Translations under genes and position numbers: made by a program
Source of the DNA: Ignavibacteriota bacterium
GTDB taxonomy: Bacteria; Bacteroidota; Ignavibacteria; UBA10030
Length of the DNA stretch: 57,357 bases
Direction: 5' to 3'
Assembly: GCA_003170475.1 (NCBI GenBank)
Contig: PMZI01000078.1
Coordinates: 1 to 57,357, forward strand
The notes under the pieces: generated by a model
The model's input: the letters and a program-made list of their open reading frames with translations, nothing else
What the model was told of the DNA's origin: nothing
The model's database searches: none
In this document: piece after piece, positions 24,864 to 32,011 of the stretch
How positions within the stretch are numbered: the stretch's first letter is position 1
Layout of the letters: each line of letters opens with the position of its first letter

Positions 24864-27095
24864 TCATTCTTCAGCAATAATCCTATCCACCACAATTTGC
24901 CTCATTTCCGGTGACAGACTCGCAAAGTACGCACTGAAGCCGGTCACCCGGACGACCAAGTCGGGGTGCAGGGTCGGATCCTTCTGTGCTTCGAGTATGG
25001 CCTTCTTGTTCAGAATGTTCATGTTGATCTGCGTTCCGCCCATCTCAAAATGCGTCCGGATCAGAGCCACTACTTTTTCAATGTCCTCATCCGATTTTGA
25101 GAGGCCCGGATCGAGCTCGATCTGCATCGGCGCTGTGTTACCATATCCGGGCTGAACGGAAGCCACAGCAATTGCAAGCGCTGTTGGGGCAGCGTCCTTT
25201 CGGAATCCTGGATCCGGATTTGGGCCGTGTGAGATTGGACTTTTCGACAATCGACCGTTGGGCGTCGAATCCACATCTTTCCCCATCGCGATGTTTGCTG
25301 CCCAGGAAAAGATTCCGGGGATCATATTGAATCCATGCGGGGTCGGTTTTTCCTTGACGATTTTGGTGAACGTTTGTGCAACATTTACTCCGAACGTGTC
25401 GGCTCTTGAGCCACCGCTGCCGTACCGCGGGACAGCTTTCATCATACGACGCGTTCGCTCGCCGGCTTCTCCCTCCCAGTTCGTATCGAGGAAATGCATC
25501 AGCTCATCCCAGGTCATTCTCTTCTCACGCTCAACCCGCTGCTCGACCGCGGCAAATGAATCTGCGACAGTCGCCAATCCAGCGGCGTCAACGCAGAGGT
25601 TGTAGAACTCAACACCACCGTGCGAGGCATCGCGCCCTTTTTCAATCGGTCCGTAGCAGAGAAGGTCGAGGTGCAGTTCGGGGAATACCCGGTACATGTG
25701 GTCCATGTGGAAATCAAGGCTCTTCGCAATCGTCTCAACGCTTCTTCTAAGATGTTTCTCAAAACAACGCCAGAGGGCATCGACGGAGGGTTTGATGGAT
25801 CGATCGGACATCATGTCTTTCATCGCCACTTCGAACACGGCCGCCATGTTCACCTTCACGCAGTCGTTCACGGTGTATTCCCTTCCGGGAATAGCGCACC
25901 AGTGGCAGCCTGAGTACGCTCGTTGGCGCCCGAGCTCGATCGGAAGTCCATTGCGTGCGAAACCTTCGCTTGTGCGATCGACACCGAGGAATTTCGGTAT
26001 GCCAGTCCTGTCCTCGAAGAGTATCTCCACTCCCCGCCGGAGCAATTTTGGATCGACGTCTTTGCCGACGCTGACCCCGACATTTACGGGCACCTTGAGC
26101 CGGTGGGCGGCTTCCAGCACAAGAAACGATAGGGCGTTTGTCGTGTCTTTGCCCGATGCATCAGGTCCACCGAGTTGCGTATAGCTGGTGTCCATAATGA
26201 AATGGCAGGCGAGGTGGAAGATGGCTTCTTCGTCCGTCAGGATGCCGCGCTTCTTGTCTTCCTGATAGAATGGAAAGAGAAACTGGTCGACGCGTCCGAG
26301 CGAGCCTCCCATGTTGTACATCTTCCCTGCGAGTTGATAGTACAGCATCCACTGACATGCTTCGCGAAACGTGCGAGGGGGATGGTTGACGAGATGATCG
26401 TTCATGGAGGCCAACTCCGTCAGGTTTTGGCGCAATTGTGGATGCTCTTCGTGCTTCGCCATTTCGGCCGCAGCTGCCGCATGTCGAGCGATCCAGTTTT
26501 GTATCCCAAGCACCATATGTTCCAGACCGTCGTACAGCTCCTGTGCTTCCTCGTCGAGGTTGACCGTTCGATAGTGGTGGATATTGGCCAGAATCCCCCC
26601 CCACCCAAGCGTGAGGCCTATCGCTTCATCCTGGCAGAAATGCTGCACCGCGCCAATGCCGTGATGAAGTTTGTACTTTTCGTGATCTTCGTGGAGAGGA
26701 GAGAAATCGAAATCGGGGTTCCAGGCCGGTTGGCGATAGGCAGAGAAGTGCGCCATGTAGCCTCCAGCGAGCGAACTCATCGGATCGATATACGGTGGGT
26801 GCAGATCGATGAGTGTTCGGAAATTTTCGCCGCAATCCCGGGCGCCGAAGATCCCGCCGCTCGGATGGTTTGTCTTCGGCGTGAATTCTTTGAACATTGC
26901 ATCGACAATCAGCAATCCCGATCCGCTCACCACGCGCACTACTTTGCGAGACTCGGGAGGAGGAAGCATGATCGGCAGGTCATCCATGTCGAAGCAGCCG
27001 AGTTCCCGCCACTTTTCTTCCGTGTGGCGCATCTTCGTTGCCCGGAGCATGTCGATGCGTTCAGTGAATGTCAGTTCTTTCGATTCAGAGCCCAT
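24864..27095 (-). CDS. Glycyl radical enzyme of unassigned type (PFL superfamily)
   Basis: About 743 residues from ATG 27095 (GGGGAAGG upstream; ATG 27098 and TTG 27113 are alternatives). The C-terminus has the glycyl radical motif RVTGFSAYF with Gly719, 25 residues from the end. The active-site loop is SGCHWCAIPGRE (395-406), with Cys397 as the thiyl residue. Characterised dehydratases, lyases and decarboxylases (glycerol, propanediol, hydroxyproline, choline, arylacetate) usually read GCVE, and pyruvate formate-lyase has adjacent Cys-Cys; here His-Trp follow and a second Cys sits at 400. The substrate is therefore not predictable. The activase gene ends 41 bases upstream. It works only without oxygen. 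Confidence 0.9.
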   Translation of the reverse strand: MGSESKELTFTERIDMLRATKMRHTEEKWRELGCFDMDDLPIMLPPPESRKVVRVVSGSGLLIVDAMFKEFTPKTNHPSGGIFGARDCGENFRTLIDLHPPYIDPMSSLAGGYMAHFSAYRQPAWNPDFDFSPLHEDHEKYKLHHGIGAVQHFCQDEAIGLTLGWGGILANIHHYRTVNLDEEAQELYDGLEHMVLGIQNWIARHAAAAAEMAKHEEHPQLRQNLTELASMNDHLVNHPPRTFREACQWMLYYQLAGKMYNMGGSLGRVDQFLFPFYQEDKKRGILTDEEAIFHLACHFIMDTSYTQLGGPDASGKDTTNALSFLVLEAAHRLKVPVNVGVSVGKDVDPKLLRRGVEILFEDRTGIPKFLGVDRTSEGFARNGLPIELGRQRAYSGCHWCAIPGREYTVNDCVKVNMAAVFEVAMKDMMSDRSIKPSVDALWRCFEKHLRRSVETIAKSLDFHMDHMYRVFPELHLDLLCYGPIEKGRDASHGGVEFYNLCVDAAGLATVADSFAAVEQRVEREKRMTWDELMHFLDTNWEGEAGERTRRMMKAVPRYGSGGSRADTFGVNVAQTFTKIVKEKPTPHGFNMIPGIFSWAANIAMGKDVDSTPNGRLSKSPISHGPNPDPGFRKDAAPTALAIAVASVQPGYGNTAPMQIELDPGLSKSDEDIEKVVALIRTHFEMGGTQINMNILNKKAILEAQKDPTLHPDLVVRVTGFSAYFASLSPEMRQIVVDRIIAEE

Positions 27096-27136
27096 CATAC
27101 CTTCCCCACTCAAAAAGAAACATTATTGATCCCCCT

Positions 27137-28075
27137 CTATCGCAGCGACGCTTCAATACCGCAGCGACGTGCCGCGTTGAGGAGCGACGTCATCTTCTCC
27201 TTTGTCGGCGGCTCGATGTCATGTGCTTTGTACTCAAGCCCCAGGCTGGGATATTTTCCCGCGGCGAGTTTGTGAAACGCCAGCAACTCGTATCGGATCT
27301 CTCCGTTACCGTTCTGATGTGCGCTTGTGCGCAAAGTGATCAGTTCACGAACAAACGTGGCAATCTGGATAATTTCTTCTTCTGTGTCATTCACCGACGG
27401 AACGATCGGTGTACGAACAATGATTGTTTTTCCGCTCGATGCCAGTCGGCGTGCATTCGAGAGAATGCGATCATTCGGCTGACCCGTTGCACGCTGATGT
27501 TTGCTCTCATCGAGATGTTTGATGTCCATCATAATCAGGTCGGTGAATGGGAGCAATGCCTCGAGAGACGCCCAGGGAACTTCGCCGCACGTCTCGATGG
27601 CGGTGTGCAAGCGGTGAACTTTACACGCTTCGAGAATCTCCCGTGCAAAATCCTTGCTCAATGCGGGCTCGCCGCCCGAGAGGGTGACGCCGCCACCGGA
27701 AGATTCGTAAAACGCTTTATCGGATAAGACTTCATCCATGACCTGGGCCACCGTCATCGCGCGTCCTTCCATTTGCAGGGCGCGGGAGAAGCACGTTTCC
27801 ACACAGAGTCCGCTTAACTCACAATTTTCGCGCAGGAAGGCGTGTGTACCGTCGTGCATTTCATGGGCATGGTTGGGACACGAAAGAACACATTGGCCGC
27901 AGGCGATACAGCGTTCGGGAAAGTAGCGAAGCTCCGGTTCCGGGTGCTGCCCTTCCGGATTGTGGCACCAGAAGCAGCGCATGGAGCATCCTTTGAGGAA
28001 CACAGTTGTGCGGATGCCCGGACCATCGTGCAGGGAGAACCGTTGTATGTTGAAGACGACGTCAGCAGTGTTCAT
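27137..28075 (-). CDS. Radical-SAM activating enzyme for the glycyl radical enzyme
   Basis: This 312-residue protein begins with the GRE-activase pattern: FNIQRFSLHDGPGIRTTVF, then the radical-SAM cluster motif CSMRCFWC (CxxxCxxC) near 30-37. An inserted ferredoxin-like section (about 50-100) contains CIACGQCVLSC and a further Cys group (CELSGLCVETC), which would hold two extra 4Fe-4S clusters, as in activases of choline- and glycerol-type GREs. GGGVTLSGGEPALS follows near 127. It generates the radical on Gly719 of its partner. It is first in the activase-GRE-URO-D unit; a dyad lies just upstream. Confidence 0.95.
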   Translation of the reverse strand: MNTADVVFNIQRFSLHDGPGIRTTVFLKGCSMRCFWCHNPEGQHPEPELRYFPERCIACGQCVLSCPNHAHEMHDGTHAFLRENCELSGLCVETCFSRALQMEGRAMTVAQVMDEVLSDKAFYESSGGGVTLSGGEPALSKDFAREILEACKVHRLHTAIETCGEVPWASLEALLPFTDLIMMDIKHLDESKHQRATGQPNDRILSNARRLASSGKTIIVRTPIVPSVNDTEEEIIQIATFVRELITLRTSAHQNGNGEIRYELLAFHKLAAGKYPSLGLEYKAHDIEPPTKEKMTSLLNAARRCGIEASLR

Positions 28076-28108
28076 TGCGACACGGTGCGGGGAGAGTCGA
28101 TCACGAAC

Positions 28109-28128
28109 GATGCAGATGTTTCTGCATC
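28109..28128. promoter_or_regulatory. Dyad upstream of the GRE-activase gene
   Basis: GATGCAGA (28109-28116) and TCTGCATC (28121-28128) are perfect inverted 8-mers with a TGTT spacer. The centre lies about 43 bases before the start of the activase gene, where an operator or leader hairpin would sit. There is no T run after it. The role as an operator is inferred. Confidence 0.4.
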
Positions 28129-28440
28129 TGCGAAGTCTGCCGGAAAAAGAGCATCCTTTCCGACCATGCTCCGCGTGAACTCATCGGCTCTTTATTAGTT
28201 GATTTTTCCGTGAGATTCAAGGCGGGACGAAACGGAAAGTGCCGCAGGAACCGCAAAAATCAAATGCAAAATGTGGTTTCTTATGTGAAACGAGGAATCG
28301 AAGGGTGATCCGGGCGTGGGATAGTCTTCGACTCCGCTCAGATTGACGGACCTCCTTTTGGAGCGATGCAAAAAGAAACAGTGGCACCCTGAGCCCCGCC
28401 TTCAATGGGGTAAGCGGAGCCTGCATTGAGCGGAGCGAAG
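28129..28440. other. Intergenic stretch with degenerate inverted words
   Basis: No gene is supported here. Near 28328-28345 there is CTTCGACTCCGCTCA and near 28427-28448 TGAGCGGAGCGAAGTGTCGAAG, an imperfect inverted pair about 100 bases apart. A common intergenic repeat type in related genomes shares these words. It directly precedes locus B of the double-hairpin repeat. Confidence 0.4.
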
Positions 28441-28651
28441 TGTCGAAGGATGTTCGGGACCTCGTTTTCAGACCCCGACCAACAGCACGTCGGGGTGACA
28501 TTCCCGCATCCATATCGTCCCGAAATAATCCTGAGCGAGGCGGGCGTTGTTCAGGACCTCGTTTTGGGACCCCGACCAACATGTCGTCCCGAAAATCCTT
28601 TGTTCGGGACCTCGTTTTGAGACCCCGACTAACAGCACGTCGGGGTGACGT
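28441..28651. repeat. Dispersed double-hairpin repeat, locus B (three units)
   Basis: Three units lie in the same direction. The third (28579-28651) is complete: stem one GTCCCGAA (28586-28593) with TTCGGGAC (28603-28610), a spacer CTCGTTTTGAG, then stem two ACCCCGAC (28622-28629) with GTCGGGGT (28639-28646), ending GACGTG. The first (from about 28441) lacks its left half. The middle one (28510-28578) has CGAGGCGGGCGTTG inserted in the first loop and lacks the right half of stem two. No coding function is seen. Confidence 0.85.
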
Positions 28652-28680
28652 GATTGCTTTTTTTGAGGATGCCGAGAAGT

Positions 28681-28866
28681 TCACTCCTCCGCAAACTTCT
28701 TGATCGCATCAAAATACTTCACGATCGCCTTGGCTTTGTTCTTCCCAAACGAGAGCCAATGCCACGAGGTGTCGGGATTCGGCTTGTCGACAGTCGGGAT
28801 TCGGAGTATGGGTTTGCCTTGATATTCTCCGATGGTCGGCCCTGCTTCTTTTTGTTCTTCTTCCAT
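28681..28866 (-). CDS. Small conserved-looking protein of unknown function
   Basis: The 61-residue acidic/basic soluble protein has a recognisable plan: GEYQGKPILRIPT, a middle with HWLSFGKNKAKAIVKYFDAI, and the end KKFAEE. I recall similar small proteins (a pattern of FGxxKAKxIL followed by a short helix) in many anaerobic bacteria, without known function. AAAGG lies 6-7 bases before the ATG, supporting translation. It sits between two repeat loci as a single gene. Family recognition is from memory and uncertain. Confidence 0.6.
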   Translation of the reverse strand: MEEEQKEAGPTIGEYQGKPILRIPTVDKPNPDTSWHWLSFGKNKAKAIVKYFDAIKKFAEE

Positions 28867-28978
28867 TGTTGCCTTTCGTATGATGTGATATTTATGGCTT
28901 TAACCTTAAAACGCTGCACGCGATTTAAGGCTATAACCTGATAAAATCTCCCGCCGGAACTTCGAGTCCACACCCCGA

Positions 28979-29052
28979 CCAACATGTCGTCCTGAAACGC
29001 CTTTGTTCAGGTCCTCATTTCTAGACCCCAACCAAGAGCTTGTAGGGGTGAT
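28979..29052. repeat. Dispersed double-hairpin repeat, locus C (one decayed unit)
   Basis: One copy starts AACATGTCGTCCTGAAACG. Stem one is GTCCTGAA (28989-28996) with TTCAGGTC (29006-29013), one mismatch. Stem two is ACCCCAAC with GTAGGGGT, also with one mismatch. The CCTGAA/TTCAGG pair differs from locus B (CCCGAA/TTCGGG) by a matching change on both sides. The copy is older or under weaker constraint. Confidence 0.75.
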
Positions 29053-29094
29053 AGAGCCGCGTGCTTCGCTTTCCGCTACACTGCCTGTGCCTCC

Positions 29095-31350
29095 CTACCG
29101 CGCCCCCGCCGCTAGATTCTTGTTCAGATACCATGTCAGCAATGTATAAACATGGCGCGTGGTGTTTTCCCCTTCGTAGATGCCGTGGCTCCGGTTAGGA
29201 TATTCCATGAATGAAAACATCTTGTTCGCCTTCACCAACGCATTGATCATTCTTTCCGAACCCTGGAAGTGCACGTTGTCATCACCGCTTCCGTGAACGA
29301 GGAGAAGGTTTCCCTTCAGCTTGTACGCGTAATTCACAGGCGAGCCATCACGGTATCCTGCTGCGTTGTCATCCGGCAAGCCCATGTACCGTTCCTGATA
29401 CGTTGCATCATAGAGTTGCTGGTCCGGTACCGGTGCGACGGACATACCCGTCTGATAGAGATCAGGGTATCTCAAGAGAAGATTGAGGGTCATCGAGCCG
29501 CCGCCGCTCCAACCCCACACGCCAACCCGGCTCGTATCGATGAATGACCACTGCCGCTCTAATTGCTGGAGCGCCCCGGCCTGATCTTTCGAAGCGAGAA
29601 TTCCAATCTGGCGATAAATGCTCTTGCGCCACGCCCTCCCTCTCGGTGCCGGAGTACCACGATTGTCAAGGCTCATCACGATGTATCCCTGCTGTGTGAG
29701 CATGAGGTGCCAGAGGTATCCAGTTCCTCCCCACCGATCGACGACAGTCTGTCCTGCCGGTTCGCCGTAGACGTGAATGAGGACAGGATAGTGCTTCGAA
29801 GGATCAAAATTGGGCGGGAGCATCCGCCAGCCGTCGAGTTCCACATTCTCCGCTGTTTTCACCTTGAAGAACGATGCCTCGCCGCGCTTGAGGGCGTTCA
29901 CTTTCTCCCGAAGTTGTTTGTTGTCCTGGAGAACACGGACCGAAGTGTGCGCCGGAAGCTGGACGATATCTATGGTGGGAGGATTCGCGAACGAAGAAAC
30001 CGTGTGGATGGCATACGCCGAATTCGGTGACAATTGATAGGAGTGCGTCCCCGGAGTGCCGGCAGGCGTAAGCATGATGGGCTTGCCCGGTTTCGTCAGG
30101 CTCGTTCTGTAGAGATACCGTTGCGTCGCATTCGACGGCGAGGCGATGAAATACATCAATCCGTTTTTCTCGTCGATGCGCTCAATACTCACCACATCAT
30201 ACTCGCCCGGTGTCACAAGACGAGCCGTCTTCCCATCGCGGGAGATCATGTAGACGTGCTTCCAGCCGTCGCGCTCGCTCACCCAGGTAAAATTCTTTCC
30301 GTCGTCGAACCACACGAGATCATCCACAACTTCGACCCACGCACTGTCCGTTTCGGTGACGATCGTCCGCAGCGCCCCCGTCTGCACATCGCCCAGCATC
30401 AAGCGGTCGATATTCTGCAGACGGTTAAACTGCTGGAGTGCTATTTCTTTGGAATTCGCGGCCCAATCCATCCGCGGTATGTAGTTGTTCCTGGGATCGC
30501 CCTGGACATCAAACCACCGCGTCGCACTCCCTTTGGCACTCACTACTCCAACGCGGCACATCGAAAGCGTTGTGCCGACTTTGGGATATTGAACGGGTGT
30601 GATGGTTGGATAGAGCGAATCGGTGTCGTTGATAAGAAAGAAATCACGGACTCCCGTAGCGTCGAGTTGCCAGTATGCGAGCAGGTTTCCATCCGGGCTC
30701 CATCGGAAGCCGTCCCGGTCCGCCCATTCTTCTTCATAAACCCAATCGAACGTCCCGTTGATGGTAGTTTTCGATCCGTCGTGCGTCAATTGCACGATGG
30801 CCCCGGAAGCAAGGTCCTCGACGTAGAGATTATTCTCTTTCACGTATCCGACCCGATCTCCTTGCGGGGAGAATTTCGCGAACATCAGCAGCGATTCCGC
30901 ACCTTCGCCTCCCAGCTTCTTCATCTGCCAGGTCCGAATATCGATAACCCAGAAATCGCCCCGCGTGTTCTGCCGCCAGACTCTTTTCGAGTTGGTGAAA
31001 ATCATCAGCTTCTTCCCATCCGGCGACCAGTGATAGTCTTCGATCGCCAGCGGTTTGTCGCCACCCGAAGGGATGAGTTTCTGTGCCGGCACCAGGACTT
31101 CGCGTTGACCCGTTTTAGTGTCGTAGCGTATGATCTCACGACCGTTGACGATCGCTTGTGAGCGCTCAACGGTAGTATAGGCTGCTCCATCCGAAATCCA
31201 CCGGGCCGGGCCGAAGAATCCCGACTGAAACTCCCGGGTCTTGTAGAGCCGATCGACTGTCAGCATTGAAGGATCGGCTTCCTGGGCGGTCAGTTGTCCG
31301 GCAAACACGCAAGTCACGATGGAGAGCAAAAAAGCTAGTCGACGTTTCAT
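29095..31350 (-). CDS. Dipeptidyl-peptidase IV-like S9 serine protease
   Basis: About 751 residues from ATG 31350 (AGGATG upstream), with a signal peptide ending near QLTAQ. Residues about 30-470 form the beta-propeller domain typical of DPP IV, with repeated WSPDG elements and the DWVYEEEWADRDGFRW segment that carries the Glu pair binding the substrate amino-terminus. The C-terminal hydrolase has GWSGGG (nucleophile Ser615), GSGDDN (Asp) and NRSHGIYEG (His722). The enzyme removes X-Pro or X-Ala dipeptides in the periplasm or outside. It is a single gene flanked by repeats. Confidence 0.93.
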   Translation of the reverse strand: MKRRLAFLLSIVTCVFAGQLTAQEADPSMLTVDRLYKTREFQSGFFGPARWISDGAAYTTVERSQAIVNGREIIRYDTKTGQREVLVPAQKLIPSGGDKPLAIEDYHWSPDGKKLMIFTNSKRVWRQNTRGDFWVIDIRTWQMKKLGGEGAESLLMFAKFSPQGDRVGYVKENNLYVEDLASGAIVQLTHDGSKTTINGTFDWVYEEEWADRDGFRWSPDGNLLAYWQLDATGVRDFFLINDTDSLYPTITPVQYPKVGTTLSMCRVGVVSAKGSATRWFDVQGDPRNNYIPRMDWAANSKEIALQQFNRLQNIDRLMLGDVQTGALRTIVTETDSAWVEVVDDLVWFDDGKNFTWVSERDGWKHVYMISRDGKTARLVTPGEYDVVSIERIDEKNGLMYFIASPSNATQRYLYRTSLTKPGKPIMLTPAGTPGTHSYQLSPNSAYAIHTVSSFANPPTIDIVQLPAHTSVRVLQDNKQLREKVNALKRGEASFFKVKTAENVELDGWRMLPPNFDPSKHYPVLIHVYGEPAGQTVVDRWGGTGYLWHLMLTQQGYIVMSLDNRGTPAPRGRAWRKSIYRQIGILASKDQAGALQQLERQWSFIDTSRVGVWGWSGGGSMTLNLLLRYPDLYQTGMSVAPVPDQQLYDATYQERYMGLPDDNAAGYRDGSPVNYAYKLKGNLLLVHGSGDDNVHFQGSERMINALVKANKMFSFMEYPNRSHGIYEGENTTRHVYTLLTWYLNKNLAAGAR

Positions 31351-31445
31351 GGAGATCATCCTGTGATATGGTGAGAAAAAGTCAAATAGTTGTGGCCGAC
31401 ACGAAGTCGGAAGAGCCCGCAAACCATTCATTCCTGGATCAAGAG

Positions 31446-31613
31446 TTACTTCAGGCCGCGCTTCCTCTTCTCTATGAGAACCTGAGCATCAACCGGTTCG
31501 GAGCAAATGGAACAAACATGGCGGCGAGTGGTTTCGTTGTAGTCAGGCTCGCGAACTTGCTTGCAATTTGGACATCTGATGACGAGAGGCTTCTCTTCTT
31601 TGGGTTTTGGCAC
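31446..31613 (-). CDS. Small zinc-ribbon protein, 55 residues
   Basis: The frame starts with GTG (31613-31611) and ends TAA (31448-31446). It encodes a Lys-rich start (VPKPKEEKP), then IRCPNCKQV, HVCSICSEPVDAQV and a basic tail KRKRGLK. The two CxxC pairs, 19 residues apart, make a compact zinc ribbon. The upstream frame is open but Asn-rich and runs toward the repeats with no ATG, so the GTG is the best start; the ribosome site is weak (GAAGAA). Such proteins are often nucleic-acid-binding or RNA-polymerase-associated, but no function can be named. It ends 95 bases before the peptidase start on the same strand. Confidence 0.55.
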   Translation of the reverse strand: MPKPKEEKPLVIRCPNCKQVREPDYNETTRRHVCSICSEPVDAQVLIEKRKRGLK

Positions 31614-31679
31614 GGTGCTATTATTCTTCGATTGATTGGAGTTGAAGTTGCTGTTGAAAAACCAGGCGCACCACGAAGA

Positions 31680-31929
31680 CCATGTCGTCCCGAAATGTTC
31701 GTTTTTGAATCCCGCTTACGCGCATGATCACAGAGCGGGACTCCTGTTCAGGACCTCGTTTCTAGACCCCGACCAACATGTCGTCCTGAAACGCCTTTGT
31801 TCAGGACCTCGTTTTGAGACCCTGACCAGAAGCGTGTCAGGGTGACGTACCCACCTCCATGTCGTCCCGAAAATCCTTTGTTCGGGACCTCGTTTTTAGA
31901 CCCCGACCAGAAACGCGTCGGGGTGACAT
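31680..31929. repeat. Dispersed double-hairpin repeat, locus D (three units)
   Basis: Three units in one direction. The second (31777-31846) has stem one GTCCTGAA (31783-31790)/TTCAGGAC (31800-31807) and stem two ACCCTGAC (31819-31826)/GTCAGGGT (31836-31843). The third (31858-31929) has GTCCCGAA (31864-31871)/TTCGGGAC (31881-31888) and ACCCCGAC (31900-31907)/GTCGGGGT (31917-31924). Both stems differ between copies by paired changes. The first (from 31680) carries an extra hairpin, TCCCGCT (31710-31716)/AGCGGGA (31734-31740), within its first loop. From 31930 to 32011 nothing further is seen. Confidence 0.88.
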
Positions 31930-32011
31930 GAGTTCTTTCGTACCTTGTGGCGATCTTTTTCGACCAACCCTCTAGAGGCTTTCAGAATGAATCAGCTGAC
32001 GCCAGCGAATC

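Noticed and set aside
30034-31161. Forward open frame of 375 residues opposite the peptidase gene
   Set aside because: It mirrors the DPP IV-like coding sequence and has no recognisable domain.
31266-31727. Forward frame of 153 residues over the peptidase start and zinc-ribbon region
   Set aside because: Overlaps two better-supported minus-strand genes and runs into repeats; no motif.
23374-31929. CRISPR array or composite transposon made of the repeated elements
   Set aside because: Copies are irregularly spaced, themselves palindromic, without uniform spacers, and no cas or transposase gene lies between them.
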